Shown: positions 7,367 to 12,866 of the stretch, in pieces
Layout of the letters: every line of letters begins with the position of its first letter
How positions within the stretch are numbered: position 1 is the first letter of the stretch
Source of the DNA: Actinomycetota bacterium
GTDB taxonomy: Bacteria > Actinomycetota > Actinomycetes > Nanopelagicales > Nanopelagicaceae
Direction: 5' to 3'
DNA: 13,015 nucleotides
NCBI GenBank assembly: GCA_009697555.1
Contig: WLQV01000007.1
Location: forward strand, 1-13,015
Notes under the pieces: generated by a model
Database searches by the model: none
The model's input: the letters and a program-made list of their open reading frames with translations, nothing else
What the model was told of the DNA's origin: nothing
Position numbers and translations under genes: made by a program

Positions 7367-7438
7367 ATGAGAACAGGCCCGCTATCTCTAGCGGGCCTGT
7401 TACTACTTATTACCTATTACTTCCTACTTATTACTTAG
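7367..7438 (+). CDS. Possible 23-codon hydrophobic peptide (uncertain)
   Basis: A + strand ORF starts at ATG 7367 and ends at TAG 7436-7438, overlapping the rplI stop. AAAAAGG (7353-7359) lies 7 nt before the ATG, an acceptable Shine-Dalgarno. The product would be a short peptide almost entirely hydrophobic after residue 8 (LAGLLLLITYYFLLIT), somewhat like type I toxin peptides. However, the ORF runs through the rplI terminator stem and through a low-complexity stretch, so both its openness and its hydrophobicity may be by-products. No promoter was recognised directly upstream. Low confidence. Confidence 0.12.
   Translation: MRTGPLSLAGLLLLITYYFLLIT
7372..7401 (-). terminator. Rho-independent-type terminator of the rplI operon
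   Basis: Perfect 13-bp inverted repeat (7372-7384 and 7389-7401) with a 4-nt loop, core GGCCCGC/GCGGGCC, starting 34 nt after the rplI stop. On the minus strand it is not followed at once by T residues; a CCTTTTTG run comes about 12 nt later. The + strand side has no T run either. Actinobacterial terminators often lack a strong U tract. It should end rpsF-ssb-rpsR-rplI transcripts before dnaB. Confidence 0.8.
7403..7434. repeat. 11-bp direct repeat, stop-rich on the minus strand
   Basis: CTACTTATTAC occurs at 7403-7413 and 7424-7434 (21-bp period) with a partial copy between. On the minus strand this is purine-rich AAGTAATAAG-type sequence just after rplI, carrying several extra TAA and TAG codons in more than one frame. 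Confidence 0.6.
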
Positions 7439-7881
7439 GCGCCAACAACTTTCACAGTAACGCTTGCTACAACATTATGTTGCAGAGCTACCTTGAGTGA
7501 GTGGCTGCCGAGCTTCTTGATGTGTCCGGCAAGTTTAATGCTGTGGCGATCGACATCGATCTTGGTTGCGCTCTTGATTGCAGCGGCAAGATCTTTATCG
7601 GTAACCGAACCAAATAGACGACCAGTGGAGCCAACTTTGGCAGCAACGGTAATAGTTGCAGCCTCTAGCGCCTCTTTGATCTCCTTGGCATGATCGATAT
7701 CGCGAACTTCGCGAGCGCTACGTGCGCGGCGAATTCCGGCAATCTGCTTCTCTCCGCCAGCACTCCACGCAATGGCTGTTCCGCGTGGAATGAGGAAGTT
7801 GCGAGCGTAACCATCTTTAACGGTGACAACATCGCCTGCGTGACCAACACCTGCTACTTCACGAGTAAGGATGAGTTTCAT
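7435..7881 (-). CDS. rplI: 50S ribosomal protein L9
   Basis: Large-subunit protein that binds 23S rRNA at the base of the L1 stalk. The 148 residues are the normal length. The N-terminal rRNA-binding domain carries the signature MKLILTREVAGVGHAGDVVTVKDGYARNFLIP-type sequence (1-32) with the PRGTA motif. A long charged connecting helix (about 45-75) and the C-terminal domain (about 80-148) follow. The start is ATG with AAGGAG (7893-7898) 11 nt upstream. That Shine-Dalgarno overlaps the rpsR stop codon, so the two genes are probably translated as a coupled pair. It is the last gene before the terminator. Confidence 0.97.
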   Translation of the reverse strand: MKLILTREVAGVGHAGDVVTVKDGYARNFLIPRGTAIAWSAGGEKQIAGIRRARSAREVRDIDHAKEIKEALEAATITVAAKVGSTGRLFGSVTDKDLAAAIKSATKIDVDRHSIKLAGHIKKLGSHSLKVALQHNVVASVTVKVVGA

Positions 7882-7896
7882 ATTTGTCAGCTCTCC

Positions 7897-8184
7897 TTAT
7901 CGCGCAGTTGATGTGTAGGGCAATAGAGCAACTTCGCGGGAGTTCTTAACCGCAGTTGCAATAGAGCGTTGATGTTGGGTGCATGCACCTGTCACACGAC
8001 GAGCGCGGATCTTGCCGCGATCGGAGATGTACTTGCGAAGGAGTGCAATATCTTTGTAATCGATATAGCTCACCTTGTCGCGACAGAAGTTGCATGGCTT
8101 CTTCTTAAACTTCTTATTTAAAGCCGCCGCTTTGGCGCCCTTATTCTTTGGCTCTTTGAGCGCTCTGTTATTTCTTGCTCCCAT
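7897..8184 (-). CDS. rpsR: 30S ribosomal protein S18 (zinc-binding C+ form)
   Basis: Small-subunit protein that pairs with S6 on the 16S rRNA platform. The core [41 protein letters not shown] and [10 protein letters not shown] is almost identical to Mtb S18-1. C31, C34, C68 and H71 form the zinc site of C+ paralogues. The protein has 95 residues, slightly longer than the usual 75-88, because of a basic N-terminal tail of about 29 residues ([12 protein letters not shown] and on). The ATG has a good GGAG Shine-Dalgarno 7 nt upstream, so the longer start is supported. It sits between ssb and rplI, with a hairpin in the 56-nt gap after ssb. Confidence 0.96.
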   Translation of the reverse strand: MGARNNRALKEPKNKGAKAAALNKKFKKKPCNFCRDKVSYIDYKDIALLRKYISDRGKIRARRVTGACTQHQRSIATAVKNSREVALLPYTSTAR

Positions 8185-8207
8185 TGTGGTGCTCCTTATT
8201 CGGGTGC

Positions 8208-8223
8208 CCTGTTATGTAACAGG
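8208..8223 (-). other. Hairpin in the ssb-rpsR gap
   Basis: CCTGTTA-TG-TAACAGG is a perfect 16-bp palindrome, drawn as an RNA hairpin with a 6-bp stem and an ATGT loop. It lies between the ssb stop and the rpsR Shine-Dalgarno. There is no T run after it, so it is more likely an mRNA processing or stability element, or a protein-binding palindrome, than a terminator. Confidence 0.5.
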
Positions 8224-8240
8224 AATGGATGGATAGTGGT

Positions 8241-8753
8241 TTAGAACGGTGGTTCGTCGTTGGTGGTGGTTGCCCAACCGCCGCCGGCGGGTGCTGATGA
8301 TGACGGTGCTGCAGCTGCCCATGGATCATCGCTAAATGATTCAGTAGCGGGTGCACCGAATCCGCCACCAGCATTTGCACCTTGGCGAGCAGTCTTTGTG
8401 ACCTTCGCTGTTGCATTGCGGAGTGATGGACCGACTTCATCAACTTCTACTTCAAAGACTGTGCGCTTTTCGCCCTCTTTAGTTTCATAAGAGCGTTGCT
8501 TTAAACGACCAGAGAGAATGACGCGCATTCCCTTAGTGAGTGACTCTGCAACATTCTCTGCCGCTTGGCGCCAGATCTGACATTGCAGAAAGAGGCTCTC
8601 GCCATCTTTCCACTCATTTGTTTGACGATCGAGGTATCGAGGGGTAGATGCGACACGGAATTTTGCAACCGCAGCGCCCGATGGTGTGAAACGTAACTCT
8701 GGATCGTCAACTAAGTTGCCGATCATTGTGATTGTTGTATCTCCTGCTGCCAT
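8241..8753 (-). CDS. ssb: Single-stranded DNA-binding protein
   Basis: Tetrameric OB-fold protein coating single-stranded DNA in replication, repair and recombination. The OB fold covers about residues 1-112: [27 protein letters not shown], then [25 protein letters not shown] and [18 protein letters not shown] flexible Gly/Ala/Ser linker with a DDPW motif follows (about 120-160). The C-terminal tip is NDEPPF, the partner-binding tail in its usual actinobacterial form. At 170 residues it is normal length. The ATG is supported by GGAG 9 nt upstream. It lies 50 nt after rpsF in the S6-SSB-S18-L9 cluster. Confidence 0.97.
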   Translation of the reverse strand: MAAGDTTITMIGNLVDDPELRFTPSGAAVAKFRVASTPRYLDRQTNEWKDGESLFLQCQIWRQAAENVAESLTKGMRVILSGRLKQRSYETKEGEKRTVFEVEVDEVGPSLRNATAKVTKTARQGANAGGGFGAPATESFSDDPWAAAAPSSSAPAGGGWATTTNDEPPF

Positions 8754-8803
8754 CTTCTTTTTCTCCGCTTCTCTCTACTGTTCGAGTCGTTACTCTGTGC
8801 TTA

Positions 8804-9088
8804 TTACTCTGGACGTATTACTTTGGTGCGCAAAACTGCTTCATTCAAATTAAGTTGGCGATCCAACTCTTTGATGGCAGCTGGCTCGCAGTGCATATCT
8901 ACAACTGCGTAAATGCCTTCACCTTTTTTATTGATCTCAAAGGACATCCGACGACGGCCCCATACATCGAGCTTGTCGACGCGGCCACCACTCTCTTTGA
9001 TGATCTTGAGATAAGTCTCAAGGCTTGGCGTGACGGTGCGCTCTTCTAGTTCTGGATCAAGAATGACCATTAATTCATAGTGACGCAT
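8804..9088 (-). CDS. rpsF: 30S ribosomal protein S6
   Basis: Small-subunit protein that forms a complex with S18 on the 16S platform. Its 94 residues match the family length, with the signature [47 protein letters not shown], and a C-terminal [14 protein letters not shown]. The ATG is preceded by a strong AGGAGG (9101-9106), 12 nt away, that lies inside a possible regulatory leader. It is the first gene of the rpsF-ssb-rpsR-rplI unit, and starts 106 nt after the GT87-like gene ends. Confidence 0.97.
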   Translation of the reverse strand: MRHYELMVILDPELEERTVTPSLETYLKIIKESGGRVDKLDVWGRRRMSFEINKKGEGIYAVVDMHCEPAAIKELDRQLNLNEAVLRTKVIRPE

Positions 9089-9092
9089 GCGT

Positions 9093-9148
9093 TAACCCGA
9101 CCTCCTCTGGACTAAGACGGCCACGGTATTTCCGTGACAGGAGGGTTA
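9093..9148 (-). promoter_or_regulatory. rpsF leader element, probable S6:S18 autoregulatory structure
   Basis: On the minus strand the leader reads TAACCC-TCCT (9148-9139), a hairpin CACGG-AAATA-CCGTG (9136-9122), GCCGTC just after it, then AGGAGG (9106-9101) and GGGTTA (9098-9093). TAACCC pairs perfectly with GGGTTA, and TCCT or CCTCCT pairs with AGGA(GG), so the outer stem holds the rpsF Shine-Dalgarno and encloses a hairpin beside an unpaired CCG. Published rpsF leaders bound by S6:S18 also combine a stem near the ribosome-binding site with a conserved CCG. The fold was made by hand. A TACCCT at 9198-9203 (minus), overlapping the stop of the upstream gene, is a weak promoter candidate giving about a 100-nt leader. 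Confidence 0.55.
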
Positions 9149-9194
9149 GTGCTCCCACATCGAAATCGGCTAATGCCAGCTCCGGTGAGGGAGG

Positions 9195-10409
9195 TTAAGG
9201 GTAACTCTTGCCTGCATCGAAAAGAAAATCGAGGAGGCGGCTCTGCGGCTTTCCCGCATGTTTTGCGCCTGCGCGTAGCTGGAAGCGCACTATCTGCGCG
9301 ATAAAGAAGGCGGTGGTGGCAATTCGCAGGAGGGTAGCCATCGCATAGCCGCCATCAGATAGGCCAAATTTCGCACCCGAGTAACTGGCCAAGTGTTGCC
9401 AGATTGCTACGTGATAGAGAAGTTCACCACCTTGCCAGATCCAGAATGCGGTGAAGAGCGATCGATTCTTCTGTAAAACCATAATCGCAAGTGGTGCGAG
9501 CCAGAGAACATATTGTGGCGAGTAGACCTTATTAACTGCCGTGCTCGCTGCCATCACAATAAAACTTATCTCAGCAAGTGTGGGAGAAAATTTAAGTTCG
9601 AAGAAGTAAAGCGCAAATGCTGCAAGCAGAATTAAAAATGTAAGGAGTGAGAAGAGATTGAGTTGATTGAGAGGTACTCCTAAAAGTGAGAGTGCATACC
9701 AGAGCGATCCCCAATCGGCGCTGCGATTGATATTGAGTGAATAGAAGTGCCACCAGCCCGATGGGGTTGTGAGAATTACTGGCAGATTTATTACTAGCCA
9801 GGTAGTTGATGCAATAGCAAGATATTTTGCCAGCGCAAGAAGTTGATTTCTTCGCCAGAGAATGAGTGCAATCGGAAGGAGAAAAATTATCGGGAAGAAT
9901 TTAGTGGCAACAGATACTCCCAAAAGAATTGCGCTCCAATGAAGGCGCCCTCGATCAAAGAGGTAGATCGCTCCCACCATCGAAATGATTGCCCAAAGAT
10001 CCCAATTGATATAGAGCGATCCAATTACTGCCGGCGATAGTGGGAGTAAGTACCAATATTGTGGGTGTGAGCGGCGAAGCAAGAGAAGCAAAGCAAAAAA
10101 GAGGAGTGCGATCAGAATTGCATTGGCATTGAAATAACTTTTAAAGCTATGTGAAATGTAGGTTGTTGCCCACATAACGACTCCAGTAATTACTGGATAC
10201 TCAACCGACTTTTCACTCAGTGAGTAGACCCAGTGATGTCTGCCTAATCCGCGCTCTGAGTAGAGGGCTGGAATATCTGAATAGCAGGCGTGAATGTATT
10301 GATCTGGCGTACTCCAACTTCTATTTTCACAATGAGAAAACTTTGCGAAGGAGAGCAGTGTTGCTAGGAGAGAAAGTACGAGAAGTGCGCGTACTGCTCC
10401 TAATTTCAT
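9195..10409 (-). CDS. GT87-like multi-pass membrane glycosyltransferase (Rv0051-type)
   Basis: Polytopic membrane protein of 404 residues with about ten hydrophobic helices, resembling the GT-C mannosyltransferases of family GT87. Such enzymes use polyprenyl-phosphate sugars on the outer membrane face to build envelope glycolipids or glycans. Near the N terminus, after helix 1, is a polar stretch with CYSDIPALY (D45 is a possible catalytic acid) and EKSVEYPVITG (EYPV 70-73), the usual GT87 loop motifs. Later VATKFFPIIFL and VNKVYSPQYVLWL are also GT87-like. Mtb Rv0051, which lies between ponA1 and the rpsF region, appears to be the positional counterpart. The gene starts 6 nt after ponA ends, so they are very likely co-transcribed. 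The acceptor and sugar are unknown. Confidence 0.8.
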   Translation of the reverse strand: MKLGAVRALLVLSLLATLLSFAKFSHCENRSWSTPDQYIHACYSDIPALYSERGLGRHHWVYSLSEKSVEYPVITGVVMWATTYISHSFKSYFNANAILIALLFFALLLLLRRSHPQYWYLLPLSPAVIGSLYINWDLWAIISMVGAIYLFDRGRLHWSAILLGVSVATKFFPIIFLLPIALILWRRNQLLALAKYLAIASTTWLVINLPVILTTPSGWWHFYSLNINRSADWGSLWYALSLLGVPLNQLNLFSLLTFLILLAAFALYFFELKFSPTLAEISFIVMAASTAVNKVYSPQYVLWLAPLAIMVLQKNRSLFTAFWIWQGGELLYHVAIWQHLASYSGAKFGLSDGGYAMATLLRIATTAFFIAQIVRFQLRAGAKHAGKPQSRLLDFLFDAGKSYP

Positions 10410-10415
10410 CCGAAA

Positions 10416-12401
10416 CTAGCGCTTCTTTGGCGTCGGAGTTGGCGATGCGCTCGTCTTTTTTGATGGCGTGACCGAAGGAGTTGGCGATGCAGTGGGTGGC
10501 GAAGTTACTGGATTGGAACCAGGTGTTGTCATAATTATTGGATCGGTACCACCGATGTTTGTTGGCTTTGGAAATTGCAGAATTGGTTCGCCTTTGAGTG
10601 CACCTTTCATAAAGGCGGTCCAAATTTTTGCTGGGAAGGTTCCACCTGTTACTGAATTAAGTCCGCCGATTCCATTCAAACTCTGCGTTGCATCATCGCG
10701 AAAGAGTGCGACTGATGCCGCAAGTTGTGGCGTATAACCACTAAACCAGGCCGATGCATTCTGCTCTGACGTTCCAGTCTTTCCTGCTGCTGGTCGCCCT
10801 AAACCGGAAGTTCCGTATGTACCAGTTCCATCTTTAACAACTTGCTGCAGTGCATAAGTCAGATCTGCCATTACATCTTTAGTAAATACTTCTTGGCCTT
10901 GTGGGTTTGCTTGGTAAAGAACGCCCTTATTAGCACCCAATACTTGCGAGACCATGTATGGCTTTGCATAAACACCTTGAGCTGCAAAGGTGGCATAAGC
11001 AGATGCAACATCGATGACATGTGGACTTGCCGCACCAAGTACTACCGATGGAGTCGCCACCATTTCTACTGAACTAGGGATTCCAGATCTGCGCGCAACG
11101 TCAACAACTTTATCTGGTCCCACTTTAATTCCGAGTGGCACATAGATGGTATTGACTGAATGGGCAGTGGCTTTGAGCAGAGAAATTTGCCCCCATTGCT
11201 CATTGCCATAATTAGAGACAAAGTAGGGGCGACCTAAGTCATCAAATTCTTTCGGTGAATCGCCATCCCACATCGATGTGAGCGGAATGCCCTGTTCTAG
11301 AGCCGCAAGGATGGCAAAGGGTTTAAATGTAGATCCGGCAAGTGCAATGGATTGGGTTGCATCATTTAATTGGCGGACTACGTAATCTTTTCCACCGTAC
11401 ATTGCAATAACTTCACCAGTACCAGGGCGGATCGCAAGTAAGCCAATATGAAGATTATCTGGCGCCTTTGGTGGCGTCTGCTTATCAACAGCATCTACCG
11501 CAGCTTGTTGTGCCACCTCTTCTAACGTTGTCCGTACTGCTAATCCGCCAACTAAGAGTTGTTGATCGCTAAAGCCCAAGGCATTTAATTCTTTCTGCAC
11601 TGCCGCAATGATGTGTCCCTTAGGGCCAGCGAGAGAGCCAGATGCAACTCGACTTCTAATCACTGGGAATTTTACTTTCGGTACCACATCAGCCTTGAGC
11701 CAACCAGCACTCACCATTCCATTGAGAACATATTTAAATCGCGCATGTAAGCGATCATCATTTGCCTTGGAGTAAGAAGGGTCGTAGTAACCAGGTGAGC
11801 GCAAAATGCTCGCTAGCACTGCGCATTGACCAAGAGTGAGTTGATCAACATTGCGATTGAAATATTGAAGTGAGGCAGTTTGTACGCCATACGAGCCACG
11901 GCCGAAGTAAATAGTATTTAAATAATTCTCAAAGATTTGATCTTTAGAAAGTTGATTCTCTAACTTAATGGCAATTACTAATTCTTTAACTTTGCGTTGA
12001 ATACTCCGCTCAGATGTGAGAAAAGCAGTCTTTGCATATTGCTGCGTAATCGTGGAGCCACCTTGCAGCGATCCACCCCTTAGGTTGTTAAAGACAGCGC
12101 GCAAAATACCGGTTGGGCTAACTGCTCGATCTGAATAGAAGTTGCGATTTTCTGCTGCAAGTACTGCTCTTCGTAGATTTAGTGGAATTTTTGCTAATGG
12201 AACAATGGTGCGATTCTGGGAACCGATTCGGCCAATTTCATTGCCATTGGAATATTGAATAACAGTTGCTTGACTGTTTACGTAATCCTTGGGACTTGGG
12301 ATGCTGACTGTGAAATAAGCGAGCGCAAAGGCAAGTGTCGCAATAACAAAACCGCCGCCGCCTAAGAAAATTGCGGCTCGGATCAGAAGTTTGCGAGGCA
12401 T
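10416..12401 (-). CDS. ponA: Bifunctional class A penicillin-binding protein
   Basis: Membrane-anchored peptidoglycan synthase with glycosyltransferase and transpeptidase domains. Of 661 residues, about 10-32 form the membrane anchor. The GT51 domain (about 60-240) has AAENRNFY with the catalytic E84, RGGSLQGGSTITQQYAK (108-124) and KVKE (137-140). The Asn after E84 replaces the Asp common in other phyla, as in many actinobacterial PBPs. The transpeptidase domain (about 315-600) has STFK (357-360, nucleophile S357), SVN (415-417) and KTGT (541-544). The C terminus is a Pro/Ser/Thr tail (about 628-661) ending in KKR; no PASTA domain is present. It starts 10 nt after the DUF5318 gene with no Shine-Dalgarno, and is followed at 6 nt by the GT87-like gene. 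This matches Mtb Rv0049-ponA1-Rv0051. Confidence 0.96.
   Translation of the reverse strand: MPRKLLIRAAIFLGGGGFVIATLAFALAYFTVSIPSPKDYVNSQATVIQYSNGNEIGRIGSQNRTIVPLAKIPLNLRRAVLAAENRNFYSDRAVSPTGILRAVFNNLRGGSLQGGSTITQQYAKTAFLTSERSIQRKVKELVIAIKLENQLSKDQIFENYLNTIYFGRGSYGVQTASLQYFNRNVDQLTLGQCAVLASILRSPGYYDPSYSKANDDRLHARFKYVLNGMVSAGWLKADVVPKVKFPVIRSRVASGSLAGPKGHIIAAVQKELNALGFSDQQLLVGGLAVRTTLEEVAQQAAVDAVDKQTPPKAPDNLHIGLLAIRPGTGEVIAMYGGKDYVVRQLNDATQSIALAGSTFKPFAILAALEQGIPLTSMWDGDSPKEFDDLGRPYFVSNYGNEQWGQISLLKATAHSVNTIYVPLGIKVGPDKVVDVARRSGIPSSVEMVATPSVVLGAASPHVIDVASAYATFAAQGVYAKPYMVSQVLGANKGVLYQANPQGQEVFTKDVMADLTYALQQVVKDGTGTYGTSGLGRPAAGKTGTSEQNASAWFSGYTPQLAASVALFRDDATQSLNGIGGLNSVTGGTFPAKIWTAFMKGALKGEPILQFPKPTNIGGTDPIIMTTPGSNPVTSPPTASPTPSVTPSKKTSASPTPTPKKR
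10435..10490 (-). repeat. 14-bp direct repeat in the ponA tail
   Basis: GGAGTTGGCGATGC occurs at 10435-10448 and 10477-10490, 42 bp (14 codons) apart in frame, each encoding the ASPTP part of the Pro/Ser/Thr tail. Such repeats could change tail length by slippage or recombination. Confidence 0.6.
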
Positions 12402-12408
12402 AAAGGAA

Positions 12409-12414
12409 AGGTTA
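12409..12414 (-). promoter_or_regulatory. Possible leaderless promoter -10 (TAACCT) of ponA
   Basis: TAACCT on the minus strand ends 7 nt before the ponA ATG and shares its TAA with the stop codon of the DUF5318 gene. ponA lacks a Shine-Dalgarno, so either leaderless initiation here or coupled translation from the upstream gene is plausible. Confidence 0.3.
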
Positions 12415-12825
12415 CCGCTTTACCCAATCGTCAGATTCAAGGGTGCGCTGTTTACGCGGGGCTTTTCGCGTAATCCCATCACCCAAAATGAAAGATGCGC
12501 TTAAGTGATTCCATGAACAATCGCGACAGACTTCAACAACATAGACACGAAATTCGCCAAACTCGCTCTCCATCTCAGTGAGCTCGTCGATACTTTTGAT
12601 TCTTCCTGAGAATTGTCCTAATTGATCGCCAAATGTGTAACGGATTTCTACCAGTGAAATTTTCTTACAGACCGGACAGGGGCGCTCAACCCGTAAGCCA
12701 TGCCATTTTGCAGCTCTCATCAAATAGGGATCTGCATCGCAAGCATCGACAACACCGCGAAAGAGCGCCATTAAAGTGGCGCGCTTATCAAGGGTGTAAT
12801 CAATGTAGCCGCGCTGAGATTTCAC
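12412..12825 (-). CDS. DUF5318 family zinc-ribbon protein
   Basis: Uncharacterised protein of 137 residues, the same length as Mtb Rv0049, its positional counterpart next to ponA1. The start MKSQRGYIDYTLDKRATL and the CDADPYLMRAAKWHG motif (29-43) fit DUF5318. C50-P-V-C53 and C100-R-D-C103 are two CxxC knuckles expected to bind one zinc. The C-terminal region is basic, and no signal peptide or membrane helix is seen, so it should be cytosolic. The start is GTG, supported by the family N terminus and by a TATTCT hexamer 6 nt upstream. The stop lies 10 nt before ponA, so the two are likely co-transcribed. Function is unknown; the conserved position suggests a link to cell-wall synthesis or to the nearby ribosomal genes. 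Confidence 0.85.
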   Translation of the reverse strand: MKSQRGYIDYTLDKRATLMALFRGVVDACDADPYLMRAAKWHGLRVERPCPVCKKISLVEIRYTFGDQLGQFSGRIKSIDELTEMESEFGEFRVYVVEVCRDCSWNHLSASFILGDGITRKAPRKQRTLESDDWVKR

Positions 12826-12866
12826 AAGTAAAGAATAATCGCTATTAAGAAACTACGCTTATCTAT
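12826..12866. promoter_or_regulatory. 41-bp divergent promoter region
   Basis: Only 41 bp separate the GTG of the DUF5318 gene (-) from the ATG of the MFS gene (+). Each side has a TANNNT hexamer at leaderless distance: TATTCT (12832-12837, minus) 6 nt before the GTG, and TACGCT (12854-12859, plus) 7 nt before the ATG. Any -35 elements would have to lie over the opposite gene's start. TATTAA (12843-12848) is an alternative + strand -10. Confidence 0.45.

Larger units (their letters stand above)
7103..7434. other. 332-bp intergenic region between dnaB and rplI
   Basis: The longest gap in the window. From left to right it holds the dnaB Shine-Dalgarno, a possible + strand promoter (TCTACA 7141-7146, 18-nt spacer, TACGCT 7165-7170), a cluster of DnaA-box-like 9-mers (7211-7316), an AT-rich stretch of about 72% A+T (about 7314-7371), the rplI terminator stem (7372-7401) and a low-complexity stretch with an 11-bp direct repeat (7403-7434). 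Two short + strand ORFs overlap these elements. M. tuberculosis has a gene (Rv0057) in the corresponding gap; no equivalent is present here. Confidence 0.8.

Noticed and set aside
7403..7434. Short direct repeats after rplI considered as a CRISPR or attachment site
   Set aside because: Units are 11 bp with no spacers, cas genes, integrase or tRNA nearby; low-complexity sequence explains them.
8241..8260. SSB tail NDEPPF as an abnormal partner-binding tip
   Set aside because: DEPPF is the usual ending of actinobacterial SSB proteins, including M. tuberculosis.
8732..9049. 105-codon + strand frame opposite rpsF and the rpsF-ssb gap
   Set aside because: It is the antisense of rpsF, a clear S6 gene; its product shows no family features.
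7897..9088. Other open frames opposite or overlapping rpsR and ssb (for example 8168-8443)
   Set aside because: Shadows of the S18 and SSB genes, whose proteins match their families end to end with good Shine-Dalgarno sequences.
10416..12401. ENRNFY instead of EDRRFY in the PBP glycosyltransferase motif as a lost active site
   Set aside because: The catalytic Glu is present and the Asn variant is common in actinobacterial class A PBPs.
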